A stretch of DNA of 64,000 nucleotides from Cellulosimicrobium cellulans (lineage in GTDB: Bacteria; Actinomycetota; Actinomycetes; Actinomycetales; Cellulomonadaceae): assembly GCF_024124905.1 (NCBI RefSeq), contig NZ_JAMXST010000002.1:124001-188000 (forward strand). The letters are read 5' to 3'. A program made the position numbers and the translations under genes. Below are positions 1-7,912 of this stretch, piece after piece. Below the pieces are notes generated by a model. The model saw only the letters and a program-made list of their open reading frames with translations. It was not told the DNA's origin and searched no databases. Each line of letters starts with the position of its first letter. The first letter of the stretch is position 1.

Positions 1-10
1 AGACGACGTA

Positions 11-110
11 GGGCGGGGTGGGTGGTGGTGCCGCGTCGTGGTCGGGCCTGGCGGGAGCCGCGAGGAACGAGCGGCGGATGGTAGACGCGGCACCACCACC
101 CACCCCGCCC
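11..110. repeat. 27-bp perfect inverted repeat, 46-base spacer
   Basis: Positions 11-37 and 84-110 are exact reverse complements over 27 bases, rich in GGGTGG/CCACCC. No coding region here is supported. The MFS gene ends at 249 reading leftward, so this could terminate it or an unseen upstream gene. As RNA it would form a very stable long-loop hairpin like those at 31029-31090 and 50802-50864. Confidence 0.7.
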
Positions 111-140
111 CCCAAGGTGACCAGACCGCCGTCGGGCACG

Positions 141-220
141 AAACCAGGCCTCTACCTGGGCTGACCACGCCTCTACCTCGCGTGACCGTGGCTCTACCTC
201 GTGACCACGGTTCTGCCTCG
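141..220. repeat. Tandem array of four ~20-bp units with core TCTACCTCG
   Basis: Units lie at about 141-158, 162-180, 183-201 and 202-220, each roughly TGACCACGCCTCTACCTCG with a few changes. The same unit, in both orientations, makes up the hairpin and degenerate array at 37466-37570. The array sits in the 248-base stretch downstream of the MFS gene. The function is unknown; it could be a dispersed intergenic or terminator-like repeat family. Confidence 0.65.
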
Positions 221-248
221 GCCGCGCGAGGGTTCGGGCTCGGGAGGT

Positions 249-1739
249 TCAGGCGGTCGGTGACGTGATCGCGGGCTTGCCCTCGGCGGGGGCTGCGGCG
301 GCGGGGTCGGTGAAGGCCTGGCGCGGGACGACGACGAGCAGGAGGACGGCGGCGACGAGCGCCGTCGTGCCGCACACGACCCAGACGGTGACGTACCCGC
401 CGAACGAGCCGGCCGTGCCCTCCGTGGCGCCGCCCTGGAGCGCGGCGCCCGCGAGCGCGATGCCGAAGACGCACGACGCGATCGCCCCGCCGACGGTCTT
501 CACGGAGTTCGTGAGGCCGGTGGCGACGCCGGTGAGCGTCGGGGGAGCCGCGGCGGCAGCCGCCGCGGGCAGCGCCGCCACGAGCGCGCCGGAGCCGAGC
601 CCGACGATCACCATGTTGGTGAGCACGTTCGCGTACGTCCCGTGGAACGGCAGGAAGAGCAGGAAGCCGACGCCCACGAGGGTGGACGCGCCGACCAGGG
701 TGAGGCGCGGCGTCGCGCGGCGGGCGACGCGGGGATAGGACAGCGCGCCGACGATCATGCCGATCAGGTAGACGCCGATGAGCAGGGACGTCTGGAAGCC
801 GGTCGTGCCGAGCCCGTACCCGTGCTCGGCGGGGTCGGTGCGGGCGAACGTGGACAGCGGCGCCTGGGCGCCCAGCACGGAGACGCCGAACAGGCCGGCG
901 GTGAGGAACACCGGGCCGAGCGCGGGGGAGCGGAACATGCGCACGTCGACGAGCGGGTCGTCCTGGCGCAGCTCCCACCGGGCGAACGGCCACAGCAACG
1001 CGGCGCCGAGCAGCACGACCGCCCAGGGTGCGACCGCGGCGACGCCCTCGAGGCGCAGCAGGCTGAGGCCGCCGGTCAGAGCGAGGAGCGCGAGCGAGAC
1101 GAGCACGAGGCCGACGGTGTCGAAGCGCCCGCCCGCGGGGTCGGGCGACTCCTGCACGCCGAGCAGCACGACGACGAAGCACACGACGACGAGCAGCGCC
1201 GGGACGAGGAGCACGACGCGCAGCGGCAGCGCATCGACCAGCGCCCCGCCCGCGAGCGCGCCGACGATCGCGCCGGTCTCCAGCGCCGCGACGAGGACGC
1301 CCGCGGCCCGCGCGGTGACGGCCGCGGGGTTCGCCAGGCGTCGGGCGCGCGACCAGACGAGCGCGATCTCCAGCGGCAGCCACACGACGTAGAACCCCTG
1401 CACGGCCCACGCCACGAGGAACACCGCGAACGAGTCGGTGAACGGCAGGACGAGCGACGCGGCCGCGGTGACCGCCGTCGACCACAGGAGGATGCGGCGG
1501 TGGCCGACCATGTCGCCGAGCTTGGCCAGCGCGGGCACGACGAGTGCGGACAGCATGAGCTGCGAGCCCTCGAGCCAGTTCACGTCGGCGTCGTGCACGC
1601 CGAGGTGCCGCGCGATGTCCGTGAGCATCGGCGTGTAGTAGCCCTGGAGGACGCCGCTCGTCAGCTCGACGAAGGCGAGGAACCCGACGACGCCGGCGAG
1701 GGTCGAACCCGCGAGGCGCCCGGTGAGCGAGCGAGCCAT
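249..1739 (-). CDS. MFS transporter, DHA2-like drug exporter type
   Basis: A 496-residue polytopic membrane protein with about 12-14 hydrophobic segments, the usual length for 14-helix DHA2 proton-driven exporters. The early stretch GDMVGHRRILL (about residues 56-66) matches the MFS loop 2-3 signature G-D-x-x-G-R/H-R. The start is ATG at 1739 with AGGAG five bases upstream. It is followed only by the repeats at the window start, and the M20 peptidase gene lies 57 bases upstream on the same strand. The substrate cannot be told from sequence; export of a drug-like compound or metabolite is the family expectation. Confidence 0.85.
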   Translation of the reverse strand: MARSLTGRLAGSTLAGVVGFLAFVELTSGVLQGYYTPMLTDIARHLGVHDADVNWLEGSQLMLSALVVPALAKLGDMVGHRRILLWSTAVTAAASLVLPFTDSFAVFLVAWAVQGFYVVWLPLEIALVWSRARRLANPAAVTARAAGVLVAALETGAIVGALAGGALVDALPLRVVLLVPALLVVVCFVVVLLGVQESPDPAGGRFDTVGLVLVSLALLALTGGLSLLRLEGVAAVAPWAVVLLGAALLWPFARWELRQDDPLVDVRMFRSPALGPVFLTAGLFGVSVLGAQAPLSTFARTDPAEHGYGLGTTGFQTSLLIGVYLIGMIVGALSYPRVARRATPRLTLVGASTLVGVGFLLFLPFHGTYANVLTNMVIVGLGSGALVAALPAAAAAAAPPTLTGVATGLTNSVKTVGGAIASCVFGIALAGAALQGGATEGTAGSFGGYVTVWVVCGTTALVAAVLLLVVVPRQAFTDPAAAAPAEGKPAITSPTA

Positions 1740-1796
1740 CGCTGCTCCTTTGCGTGGGGAGGCGCGCGTCGTCGCGCGCTCCGGAGGTGGGGAGCG

Positions 1797-3137
1797 TCAG
1801 GGTAGCCGCTCGAGGAGCGCGCGGTGGAACCGCTCGCCCCGCGCGAGCTCGGCGACCTCGACGCGCTCGTCGACGCCGTGGATGGTGGCGCGCAGCTCGG
1901 CGGACATCGCGAGCGGCGCGAACCGGTACACGGCGGGCGAGAACCGGTGGAAGTGCCGCGCGTCGGTCGCCTGCATCGTGATGTACGGGGCGGGGAGCGC
2001 GTCGGGGTGCGAGACGCCGACGCACGCCGCGAGGAGCGCGAACCGCTCGTCGTCCACGGGGGACTCCGGGGAGGGCTCGCTGGCCTCGACGACCTCGATC
2101 TCGACCTGCGGGTCGGCCACGCGCCGGCGGACGCGCTCGACGGTGCCCGCGACGGTCTCGCCGAGCGCGATCCGCAGGTTGACGGTCGCGGACGCCTGCG
2201 ACGGCAGGACGTTCGCGGCCGTGCCCCCGGAGAGCATCGTCGGCGCGACGGTCGTGCGGACGATCGCGGCGGCCTCGCCGCCCATCGCGGCGAAGGCCTG
2301 CGCCGCGGCGGGCGGTGCCGCGGCGAGGGTGCGCAGGGCCGCCCGCGCGGGGCCGGTCGCGCGGTCCGAGAAGAGGCGGAGCATGCGCGAGATCGCGACC
2401 GGCGTGCGGGCGGGGAAGGTGCGCGGACCGAGGCGCTCGACGGCGCGCGCGACCCGCCGGACCGCCGTCGTCGTGGGCGGGGCCGACGCGTGCCCGCCCT
2501 CGCCGCGCGCGGTGAGGCGGAGCGTCAGCACGCCCTTCTCGCCGACGCCGATCATCGCCGCGCTCCCGGGGACGAGGGGGAGCGGGGAGTCCGTGACCGC
2601 GCCGCCCTCGTCGAGCACGAGCCACGGGACCACGCCGCGGTCGCGCAGCGTCGTCGCGATCGCCGCGGCGGCGGCCCCGTACGACTCCTCGTTGCCGCCG
2701 AACGACAGGTAGACGTCCCGCGCGGGCGTGAAGCCCGCGGCCAGCAGGTTCTCGACGGCCTCGAGCACGACGACGAGGGGCCCCTTGTCGTCGAGCGCGC
2801 CGCGCCCGTGGACCCAGCCGTCGGCGACGCGCCCCTCGAAGGGCGGGTACGTCCATGCGTCGCTCTCGTCCACCGGGACGACGTCGTAGTGCGCCATGAG
2901 CACGAGCGGCGCCTCGTCGGACCGGCCGCGCCACCGGTAGAGCAGCCCGAGGTCGGTGATGCGCTCGCGGTCGAGGTGCTCGTGGACCAGGGGGTAGAGC
3001 TCGGGCAGGAGGTCGACGAGCTCGTCGAAGGGCGCGAGCCCTCGCTCCTCCAGCTCGGCGGACACCGTGGGGATCCGGATGAGCCGGGAGAGGCGCTCGT
3101 CGGCACCGGGTCGAGGGGTCACGGGCGCGGTCGTCAT
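1797..3137 (-). CDS. M20-family metallopeptidase (carboxypeptidase/amidohydrolase)
   Basis: A 446-residue zinc hydrolase of the M20 family, resembling the CPS1/PM20D1 branch. Metal and catalytic motifs are visible: AHYDVVPV near residue 84, GRGALDDKG near residue 114, FGGNEES carrying the catalytic glutamate near residue 150, DEGG near residue 178, and a late IHG near residue 419. There is no signal peptide, so it is probably cytoplasmic and acts on small peptides or N-acyl amino acids. The start is ATG at 3137. A TAGGGT box (3149-3144) ends six bases before it, so the mRNA is probably leaderless. The downstream neighbour on the same strand is the MFS exporter. Confidence 0.85.
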   Translation of the reverse strand: MTTAPVTPRPGADERLSRLIRIPTVSAELEERGLAPFDELVDLLPELYPLVHEHLDRERITDLGLLYRWRGRSDEAPLVLMAHYDVVPVDESDAWTYPPFEGRVADGWVHGRGALDDKGPLVVVLEAVENLLAAGFTPARDVYLSFGGNEESYGAAAAAIATTLRDRGVVPWLVLDEGGAVTDSPLPLVPGSAAMIGVGEKGVLTLRLTARGEGGHASAPPTTTAVRRVARAVERLGPRTFPARTPVAISRMLRLFSDRATGPARAALRTLAAAPPAAAQAFAAMGGEAAAIVRTTVAPTMLSGGTAANVLPSQASATVNLRIALGETVAGTVERVRRRVADPQVEIEVVEASEPSPESPVDDERFALLAACVGVSHPDALPAPYITMQATDARHFHRFSPAVYRFAPLAMSAELRATIHGVDERVEVAELARGERFHRALLERLP

Positions 3138-3335
3138 GGCCCCACCCTAGAGACTCGACGTCACGAGCGGGCGACGGGGGATCTCGTGCGGTGGCCCATG
3201 ACTCCTGTACCGATTTAGTCAGACGTGGTGACTCTGGGGAGGGGGCAGCTACGGGGCATGCGGCGCATCACACCGAGGCAGAGAGTTCCGGGCGGATTCC
3301 TCCTTGCCACGTGTGCCGAAGGGGCAGGTGTCATC

Positions 3336-3364
3336 TTGACTGCGCTGTCAAGAACCGGTTTACT
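3336..3364 (+). promoter_or_regulatory. Promoter with LacI-type operator upstream of the PL8 lyase
   Basis: TTGACT (3336-3341) and TTTACT (3359-3364) are separated by 17 bases, a standard -35/-10 layout. The palindromic core GAACCGGTTT (3352-3361) overlaps the end of the spacer and the -10. The same arrangement and core occur at 10921-10949 before the sugar ABC operon. The LacI protein encoded at 9642-10733 is the obvious candidate repressor. Confidence 0.75.
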
Positions 3365-3681
3365 AGCGCCACGTCACCGTCGGCGCAGGGAGGCGTCACC
3401 CGTGGGCGCGCGGCCGGCGACCTCGCCACAGGAGGCGAGGCAGGACGCGGCCCGCCTGGCGCCTCGCCAGGCGGTCGAACCGTCCGTCGGAGGCGGCACG
3501 GGCCGCCTCACCGTGAAGGAGCACCTGCGCGATGACGCGTCAGAAGTCCGGCACCGCCGTCGGCGCCCGTGCCGAGAGGCGACCTGTCCCGCGCTGCTCC
3601 CGACGGACGACGACCGACGTCGGCCTGCGCCGCCCCGACCGCACCGTGCGCGCGCCACGGACCACCACAAGGGAGCACCCC
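3365..3681 (+). other. Long 5' leader of the PL8 lyase gene with two hairpins
   Basis: About 310 bases lie between the predicted transcription start and the ATG at 3682. No coding region is supported in them. Two perfect stems are visible: CCTCGCC/GGCGAGG (3421-3427 with 3434-3440) and CGCCTGGCG/CGCCAGGCG (3453-3461 with 3465-3473). A further start in the same frame exists at 3532, but the codons from there to 3682 do not look like a signal sequence. The leader may be simply untranslated or may have a regulatory role. Confidence 0.45.
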
Positions 3682-6600
3682 ATGAGAAGCGTCAGAGCCC
3701 TGATCTCCGCCTTCCTGGCACTCGTGCTGAGCGCTGTCGGACTCGTCGTCGCGCCCGCGGGCGCGGCGCCGCCCGGCGACGACGTCGACACGATCACGTC
3801 GCGCCTCCGGGAGTACTACCTGGGGCAGGGCGACGACGTCATCATCGCGAACGGCATCTACCTGGCACGTACCTCCGAGGCTCTCGACTACGTCGCGTCG
3901 CAGGGTGCCGACGGATCGTGGCCGGACGTCGACTACGCGGACCGGACGAGCTCCGCGAACGGTGCGACCTGGTCCGCGTACATCGCGCTCTACCGGATGC
4001 TCGCGCTCGCCCAGGCCTACCGCGACCCGGACGCCGCGGGCTTCGAGGACCCCGCCGTCCTCGCCGCGGTCGAGCGCGCACTCGTGCACTGGGACGCGGT
4101 CGACCCGGGCAACACGAACTGGTGGGAGACCGAGATCGGCGAGTCCATGGCGATGGGGCGTCTCACCGTCTTCCTCGGCGACGAGCTGAGCCCCGAGGCG
4201 AAGGCCGTCGCGCTCGAGCACAACACCGGCAGGCTCGACCCGGTCGGCGCCAACGGTGCGTGGCGCACGACGAACTACCTCTTCGAGGCGCTCGCGACCC
4301 GTGACCACGAGAAGATCGTGTCCGGCTTCGACACCATGGTCCAGACCGTCGCCGTCGACCGCTCCGGGGCGACCAACGAGGCGGTGCAGCCCGACGGGAG
4401 CTTCTGGGCGCACGGGGCGCAGCTGTACAGCGAGGGGTACGGCATGGCGCTCTTCACCAACGTGGCGCTGTGGGCCGACGCGGCGCGCGGCACGGGTCTC
4501 GCGTTCACCCGGGAGCACCTGGACACGATCGCGTTCTACGTCGTCAACGGCACGCGGTGGATGATCCGCGGCGAGGTCGGCATGCTGTACCTCGGCTATC
4601 GAGAGCCGAAGACCGTCGGCGGCGTCACGGGGTACGCCGCCGAGTTCCTCGAGCCGCTCACCAAGATGGAGCGCACGGACCCGCTGTACGCGACCGACTA
4701 CCAGGAGCTGATCGACAGCATCAGGGGCACGACCCGGACCAACGGTGTCACCGGGAACAAGTACTTCTGGCGGTCGGAGTTCTCGTCCCACCTGCGCGAC
4801 GGGTACGGGATCTTCACGCGGCTCAACTCGAGCCGCACCGTCGGCAGCGAGTACCGCTCCACCTTCCGCCCGGAGGTCGGCAACGAGATCGTGTGGAACG
4901 CGGCGGGCGCCACAGCGATCCAGGTGACCAACCGGGAGTACATCGACCTCGGTCCGGCGTTCGACTGGTTCCACTACCCCGGCGTCACCGCTCCGTACGT
5001 CAAGGAGCAGACGCGTGGCACGGCCGGCCGGACGGGCAACGGAGGCAGCTTCACGGGCGGCGTCTCGGACGGCACCTACGGAGTGAGCGTGCACAGCCTC
5101 GACCGCGCCGACACCCAGGGCAGGAAGAGCTACTTCTACCTCGACGACGAGATGGTCGCGCTCGGCGCCGGTATCCGTTCGGAGTCCGACGCGCCGGTGC
5201 ACACGACGGTGAACCAGGCCGTGGCGAAGGACAACGCCTCCGCCGACGGCCGACCCGTCGCTCCGGGGACCGTGGGCGCTGCGCTCGAGGGTCCGTCGTG
5301 GGCCTACAACGACGAGGTCGGCTACGTCTTCCCGGCCGGTCAGCGAGTGCTCGTCTCGAACACGGCGCAGACGGGGAGCTGGGTCGGTCAGGACCCGGTG
5401 AGCCGGGACGCCTTCACGCTCTACGTGGACCACGGCGTGCGTCCGAGCGACGCCGGCTACGAGTACGTGGTGCTCCCCGCCGCCTCCCCGCAGGAGGTCG
5501 AGGCCTATGCCGCGGCACCCGCCGTCCAGGTGCTCCGCAACGACGCCGCGGTGCAGGCGGTGCGGCACGCCGGGCTCCGGCGCACGATGGCGACGTTCTA
5601 CCAGGCCGGGAGCCTCGATCTCGGTGCCGGCCGGACGCTCGAGGTGAACCAGCCCGCGATCGTCCTCGTGGACGAGTCGGGCGAGGTCCCGGTGGCGAGC
5701 GTCGCGAACCCCGACCGGCCGGGCCTCGTCGTCTCCGTCGTGCTCGGCGGTCCGGACGGCGAGCACCGCGGCACGTTCGCCCTGGGTTCCGGCGCGAGCC
5801 TGGGCAAGACCGTCACGGCGCCCCTCTCGTCGGACGCCGGGACGGACTCGGACCTCACCGCGAGCAGCGCGCTGGAGGGGCACGGCGCGGCGCTCGCGGG
5901 CGACGGGGACGACGCCACGGCCTGGCGCTCCGACGGAGACGGGACGGCGTGGCTGACGAGGCGTCTCGCGCCGGGGTCGTTCGTCACCGGCGCCACGGTG
6001 TCGTGGGGCGACCAGCACGCGTCGCGCTTCCTGCTGCAGACGTCGCTCGACGGCGCGACCTGGACCGACCACCGGTTCGTGCAGGACGGCGCCGGGGGTC
6101 GCACCCGGCTCGAGCTGACCCCGACCGCGGCCGCCTTCGTCCGCCTCGTGCTGCTGGACGGTCCCGGCGACGACGGGTACGCCGTCCGGGAGCTCGACGT
6201 CGACTCGAGCGTGAACCTCGCCCTCGGTCGGCCGGCGACCGCCTCCGGCTCGTCGGGCGGGGCCGCCGCGAGCATCACGGACGGCAACATGGACACCCGC
6301 TGGAGCGGGAACCTCTCGGACAGCGCCTGGGCGCAGGTCGACCTCGGCTCCGTGCAGCAGATCGGCGCCGTGCGGCTGTGGTGGGAGGCATCCTTCGCCC
6401 GCCAGTACCGCATCCAGGTCTCCGACGACGGCACCGCCTGGCGCGACGCCTACGCCACGACGGGCGCGGGCAGCGACGGGGGGACGGACGCCGTCGCGGT
6501 CGACGAGCGAGCGCGCTACGTGCGCATGCAGACGGTCCAGCGCAGCACGACCCAGTACGGCGTCTCGCTGTGGGAGCTCGAGGTGTTCGCCGACGACCTG

Positions 6601-7788
6601 GTCGTCGACGCGCCGACCGTGCCGGCGGGCCGGGAGAACCTGGCCCTCGCCCGGCCGGTCCAGGCCGACTCGACCTACAACGCGACCGCCGGCGCCCGCA
6701 ACGCCAACGACGGCAACCTCACGACGCGCTGGTCCTCCCAGCGCCAGGACGCGCCGTACACGATCGAGCGCTGGCTCCAGGTCGACCTCGAGGGAACCCG
6801 CAGCATCAACCAGGTCGTCGTCACCTGGGAGGCGGCGACGTCGAACGACTTCCGCGTCGAAGGGTCGCTCGACGGCCGGACCTGGGAGCAGCTGGCCCGG
6901 GTCGAGAAGACCTCGGCAGAGCTGCGGAACGTCGTGGACCTGCCCGAGTCCGACGTGCGCTACGTCCGGGTGATCGGCCTGCCCGTCACGAAGTACGGGC
7001 TCTCGATCTTCGAGCTCGAGGTGTACGGCGGGTACAACCTGCAGTGCGACGCGTCGCCCGTGGCCGCGGATCCCGCGTCCAGCGCGGTGGCGACGGCCAG
7101 CGTCACGCCCCTCGAACCGGACGACGAGTTCATCGCCTTCTCGCTCGACGAGTCGGTGGCGTCGGTCGTGGGCGACCCCCGCGTCGGCGACGGGCGCGTG
7201 GAGCTCGACCTGGCCACCGGCCAGGCCGGGAGGACCGCCGTCCTGGTCACGCACGCGAAGGGTGACGAGATCGCGTGGTGCGACGTGGTCGTCGCGGTCG
7301 ACACGGCTGAGCTCGACCGGCTCGTCGCGCAGGCCGACGCGCTGGACAGCAGGCAGTACACGCCCGAGAGCTGGGCGCCTCTGCTGCCCGCGCTCGAGGC
7401 GGCGAAGGAGGCGGCCCGCGCGGAGGGCGCGACCCAGGGCGACGTCGACGAGAAGACGGCGGCCCTCGCGGCGGCGCTCGAGGGTCTCGTGGAGCGGGCC
7501 CCGGTGACCACGGCGCCGACCGTCGAGGTGACGGCGCGCTGCCTGGCCGGCACGGCCTACGTGGCGGTGCGCGCGACGAACACGGACGAGCAGACAGCGG
7601 CGATCGTGCTGTCGACACCGTTCGGCGACCGGACGTACGCCGCGGTCGCGCCGGGAGGGAACGCCTACCAGTCGTTCAGCTCCCGAGCGGCCGTGGTGGA
7701 CGCCGGAGCGGTGAGCATCACGGCCACCGCACCCGGTCGCGAGCCGGTGACGGTCCAGGCACCGTACGAGGCCAAGCGCTGCGGCTGA
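3682..7788 (+). CDS. Secreted polysaccharide lyase family 8 (hyaluronate/chondroitin/xanthan lyase type)
   Basis: A 1368-residue exported enzyme. Signal peptide about residues 1-32. The PL8 alpha/alpha toroid and sandwich domains cover about 40-700, with catalytic Asn146 in NTNWWETEIG and His244 and Tyr253 in HGAQLYSEGYG, at the usual nine-residue His-Tyr spacing. Three F5/8-type (discoidin/CBM32-like) domains follow, starting about 721, 844 and 986, then a FIVAR-like helical repeat (about 1206-1273) and a C-terminal two-cysteine module (1281-1368) shared with two other proteins here. The start has GGGAG seven bases upstream. PL8 enzymes cleave uronic-acid-containing polysaccharides by beta-elimination. 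The mannose genes downstream make the xanthan side chain a plausible substrate, but that is inference. Confidence 0.9.
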   Translation: MRSVRALISAFLALVLSAVGLVVAPAGAAPPGDDVDTITSRLREYYLGQGDDVIIANGIYLARTSEALDYVASQGADGSWPDVDYADRTSSANGATWSAYIALYRMLALAQAYRDPDAAGFEDPAVLAAVERALVHWDAVDPGNTNWWETEIGESMAMGRLTVFLGDELSPEAKAVALEHNTGRLDPVGANGAWRTTNYLFEALATRDHEKIVSGFDTMVQTVAVDRSGATNEAVQPDGSFWAHGAQLYSEGYGMALFTNVALWADAARGTGLAFTREHLDTIAFYVVNGTRWMIRGEVGMLYLGYREPKTVGGVTGYAAEFLEPLTKMERTDPLYATDYQELIDSIRGTTRTNGVTGNKYFWRSEFSSHLRDGYGIFTRLNSSRTVGSEYRSTFRPEVGNEIVWNAAGATAIQVTNREYIDLGPAFDWFHYPGVTAPYVKEQTRGTAGRTGNGGSFTGGVSDGTYGVSVHSLDRADTQGRKSYFYLDDEMVALGAGIRSESDAPVHTTVNQAVAKDNASADGRPVAPGTVGAALEGPSWAYNDEVGYVFPAGQRVLVSNTAQTGSWVGQDPVSRDAFTLYVDHGVRPSDAGYEYVVLPAASPQEVEAYAAAPAVQVLRNDAAVQAVRHAGLRRTMATFYQAGSLDLGAGRTLEVNQPAIVLVDESGEVPVASVANPDRPGLVVSVVLGGPDGEHRGTFALGSGASLGKTVTAPLSSDAGTDSDLTASSALEGHGAALAGDGDDATAWRSDGDGTAWLTRRLAPGSFVTGATVSWGDQHASRFLLQTSLDGATWTDHRFVQDGAGGRTRLELTPTAAAFVRLVLLDGPGDDGYAVRELDVDSSVNLALGRPATASGSSGGAAASITDGNMDTRWSGNLSDSAWAQVDLGSVQQIGAVRLWWEASFARQYRIQVSDDGTAWRDAYATTGAGSDGGTDAVAVDERARYVRMQTVQRSTTQYGVSLWELEVFADDLVVDAPTVPAGRENLALARPVQADSTYNATAGARNANDGNLTTRWSSQRQDAPYTIERWLQVDLEGTRSINQVVVTWEAATSNDFRVEGSLDGRTWEQLARVEKTSAELRNVVDLPESDVRYVRVIGLPVTKYGLSIFELEVYGGYNLQCDASPVAADPASSAVATASVTPLEPDDEFIAFSLDESVASVVGDPRVGDGRVELDLATGQAGRTAVLVTHAKGDEIAWCDVVVAVDTAELDRLVAQADALDSRQYTPESWAPLLPALEAAKEAARAEGATQGDVDEKTAALAAALEGLVERAPVTTAPTVEVTARCLAGTAYVAVRATNTDEQTAAIVLSTPFGDRTYAAVAPGGNAYQSFSSRAAVVDAGAVSITATAPGREPVTVQAPYEAKRCG

Positions 7789-7804
7789 GCCGCGGCGGCC
7801 GCAG

Positions 7805-7850
7805 CCGGGCCGTCGTGGGGGTGTCGGAGGACACCGCCACGACGGCCCGG
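7805..7850. terminator. Hairpin terminator after the PL8 lyase
   Basis: A 14-bp perfect stem (7805-7818 with 7837-7850) continues, after one mismatch, into a 6-bp stem (7820-7825 with 7830-7835) closed by GGAG. There is no T-tract, as is common in actinobacteria. Confidence 0.75.
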
Positions 7851-7912
7851 TCCGCTCCGTCAGAGATCCCTGACCGCGTCGTCGCGGTCACCCGTCCCGA
7901 GAGGAACCACCG

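Noticed and set aside
11-110. Possible insertion-sequence ends
   Set aside because: The arms are only 46 bases apart with no transposase or target duplication visible; kept only as an inverted repeat.
141-220. Possible CRISPR array
   Set aside because: Units of about 20 bp abut with no unique spacers of constant length, and no cas genes are present.
38-268. Short plus-strand open frame at the window start
   Set aside because: It runs through the inverted repeat and the tandem repeats and has no recognisable sequence or RBS.
3508-7254. A 1248-codon open frame antisense to the PL8 lyase gene
   Set aside because: Same shadow composition; the sense strand has a signal peptide, PL8 catalytic residues and ordered domains.
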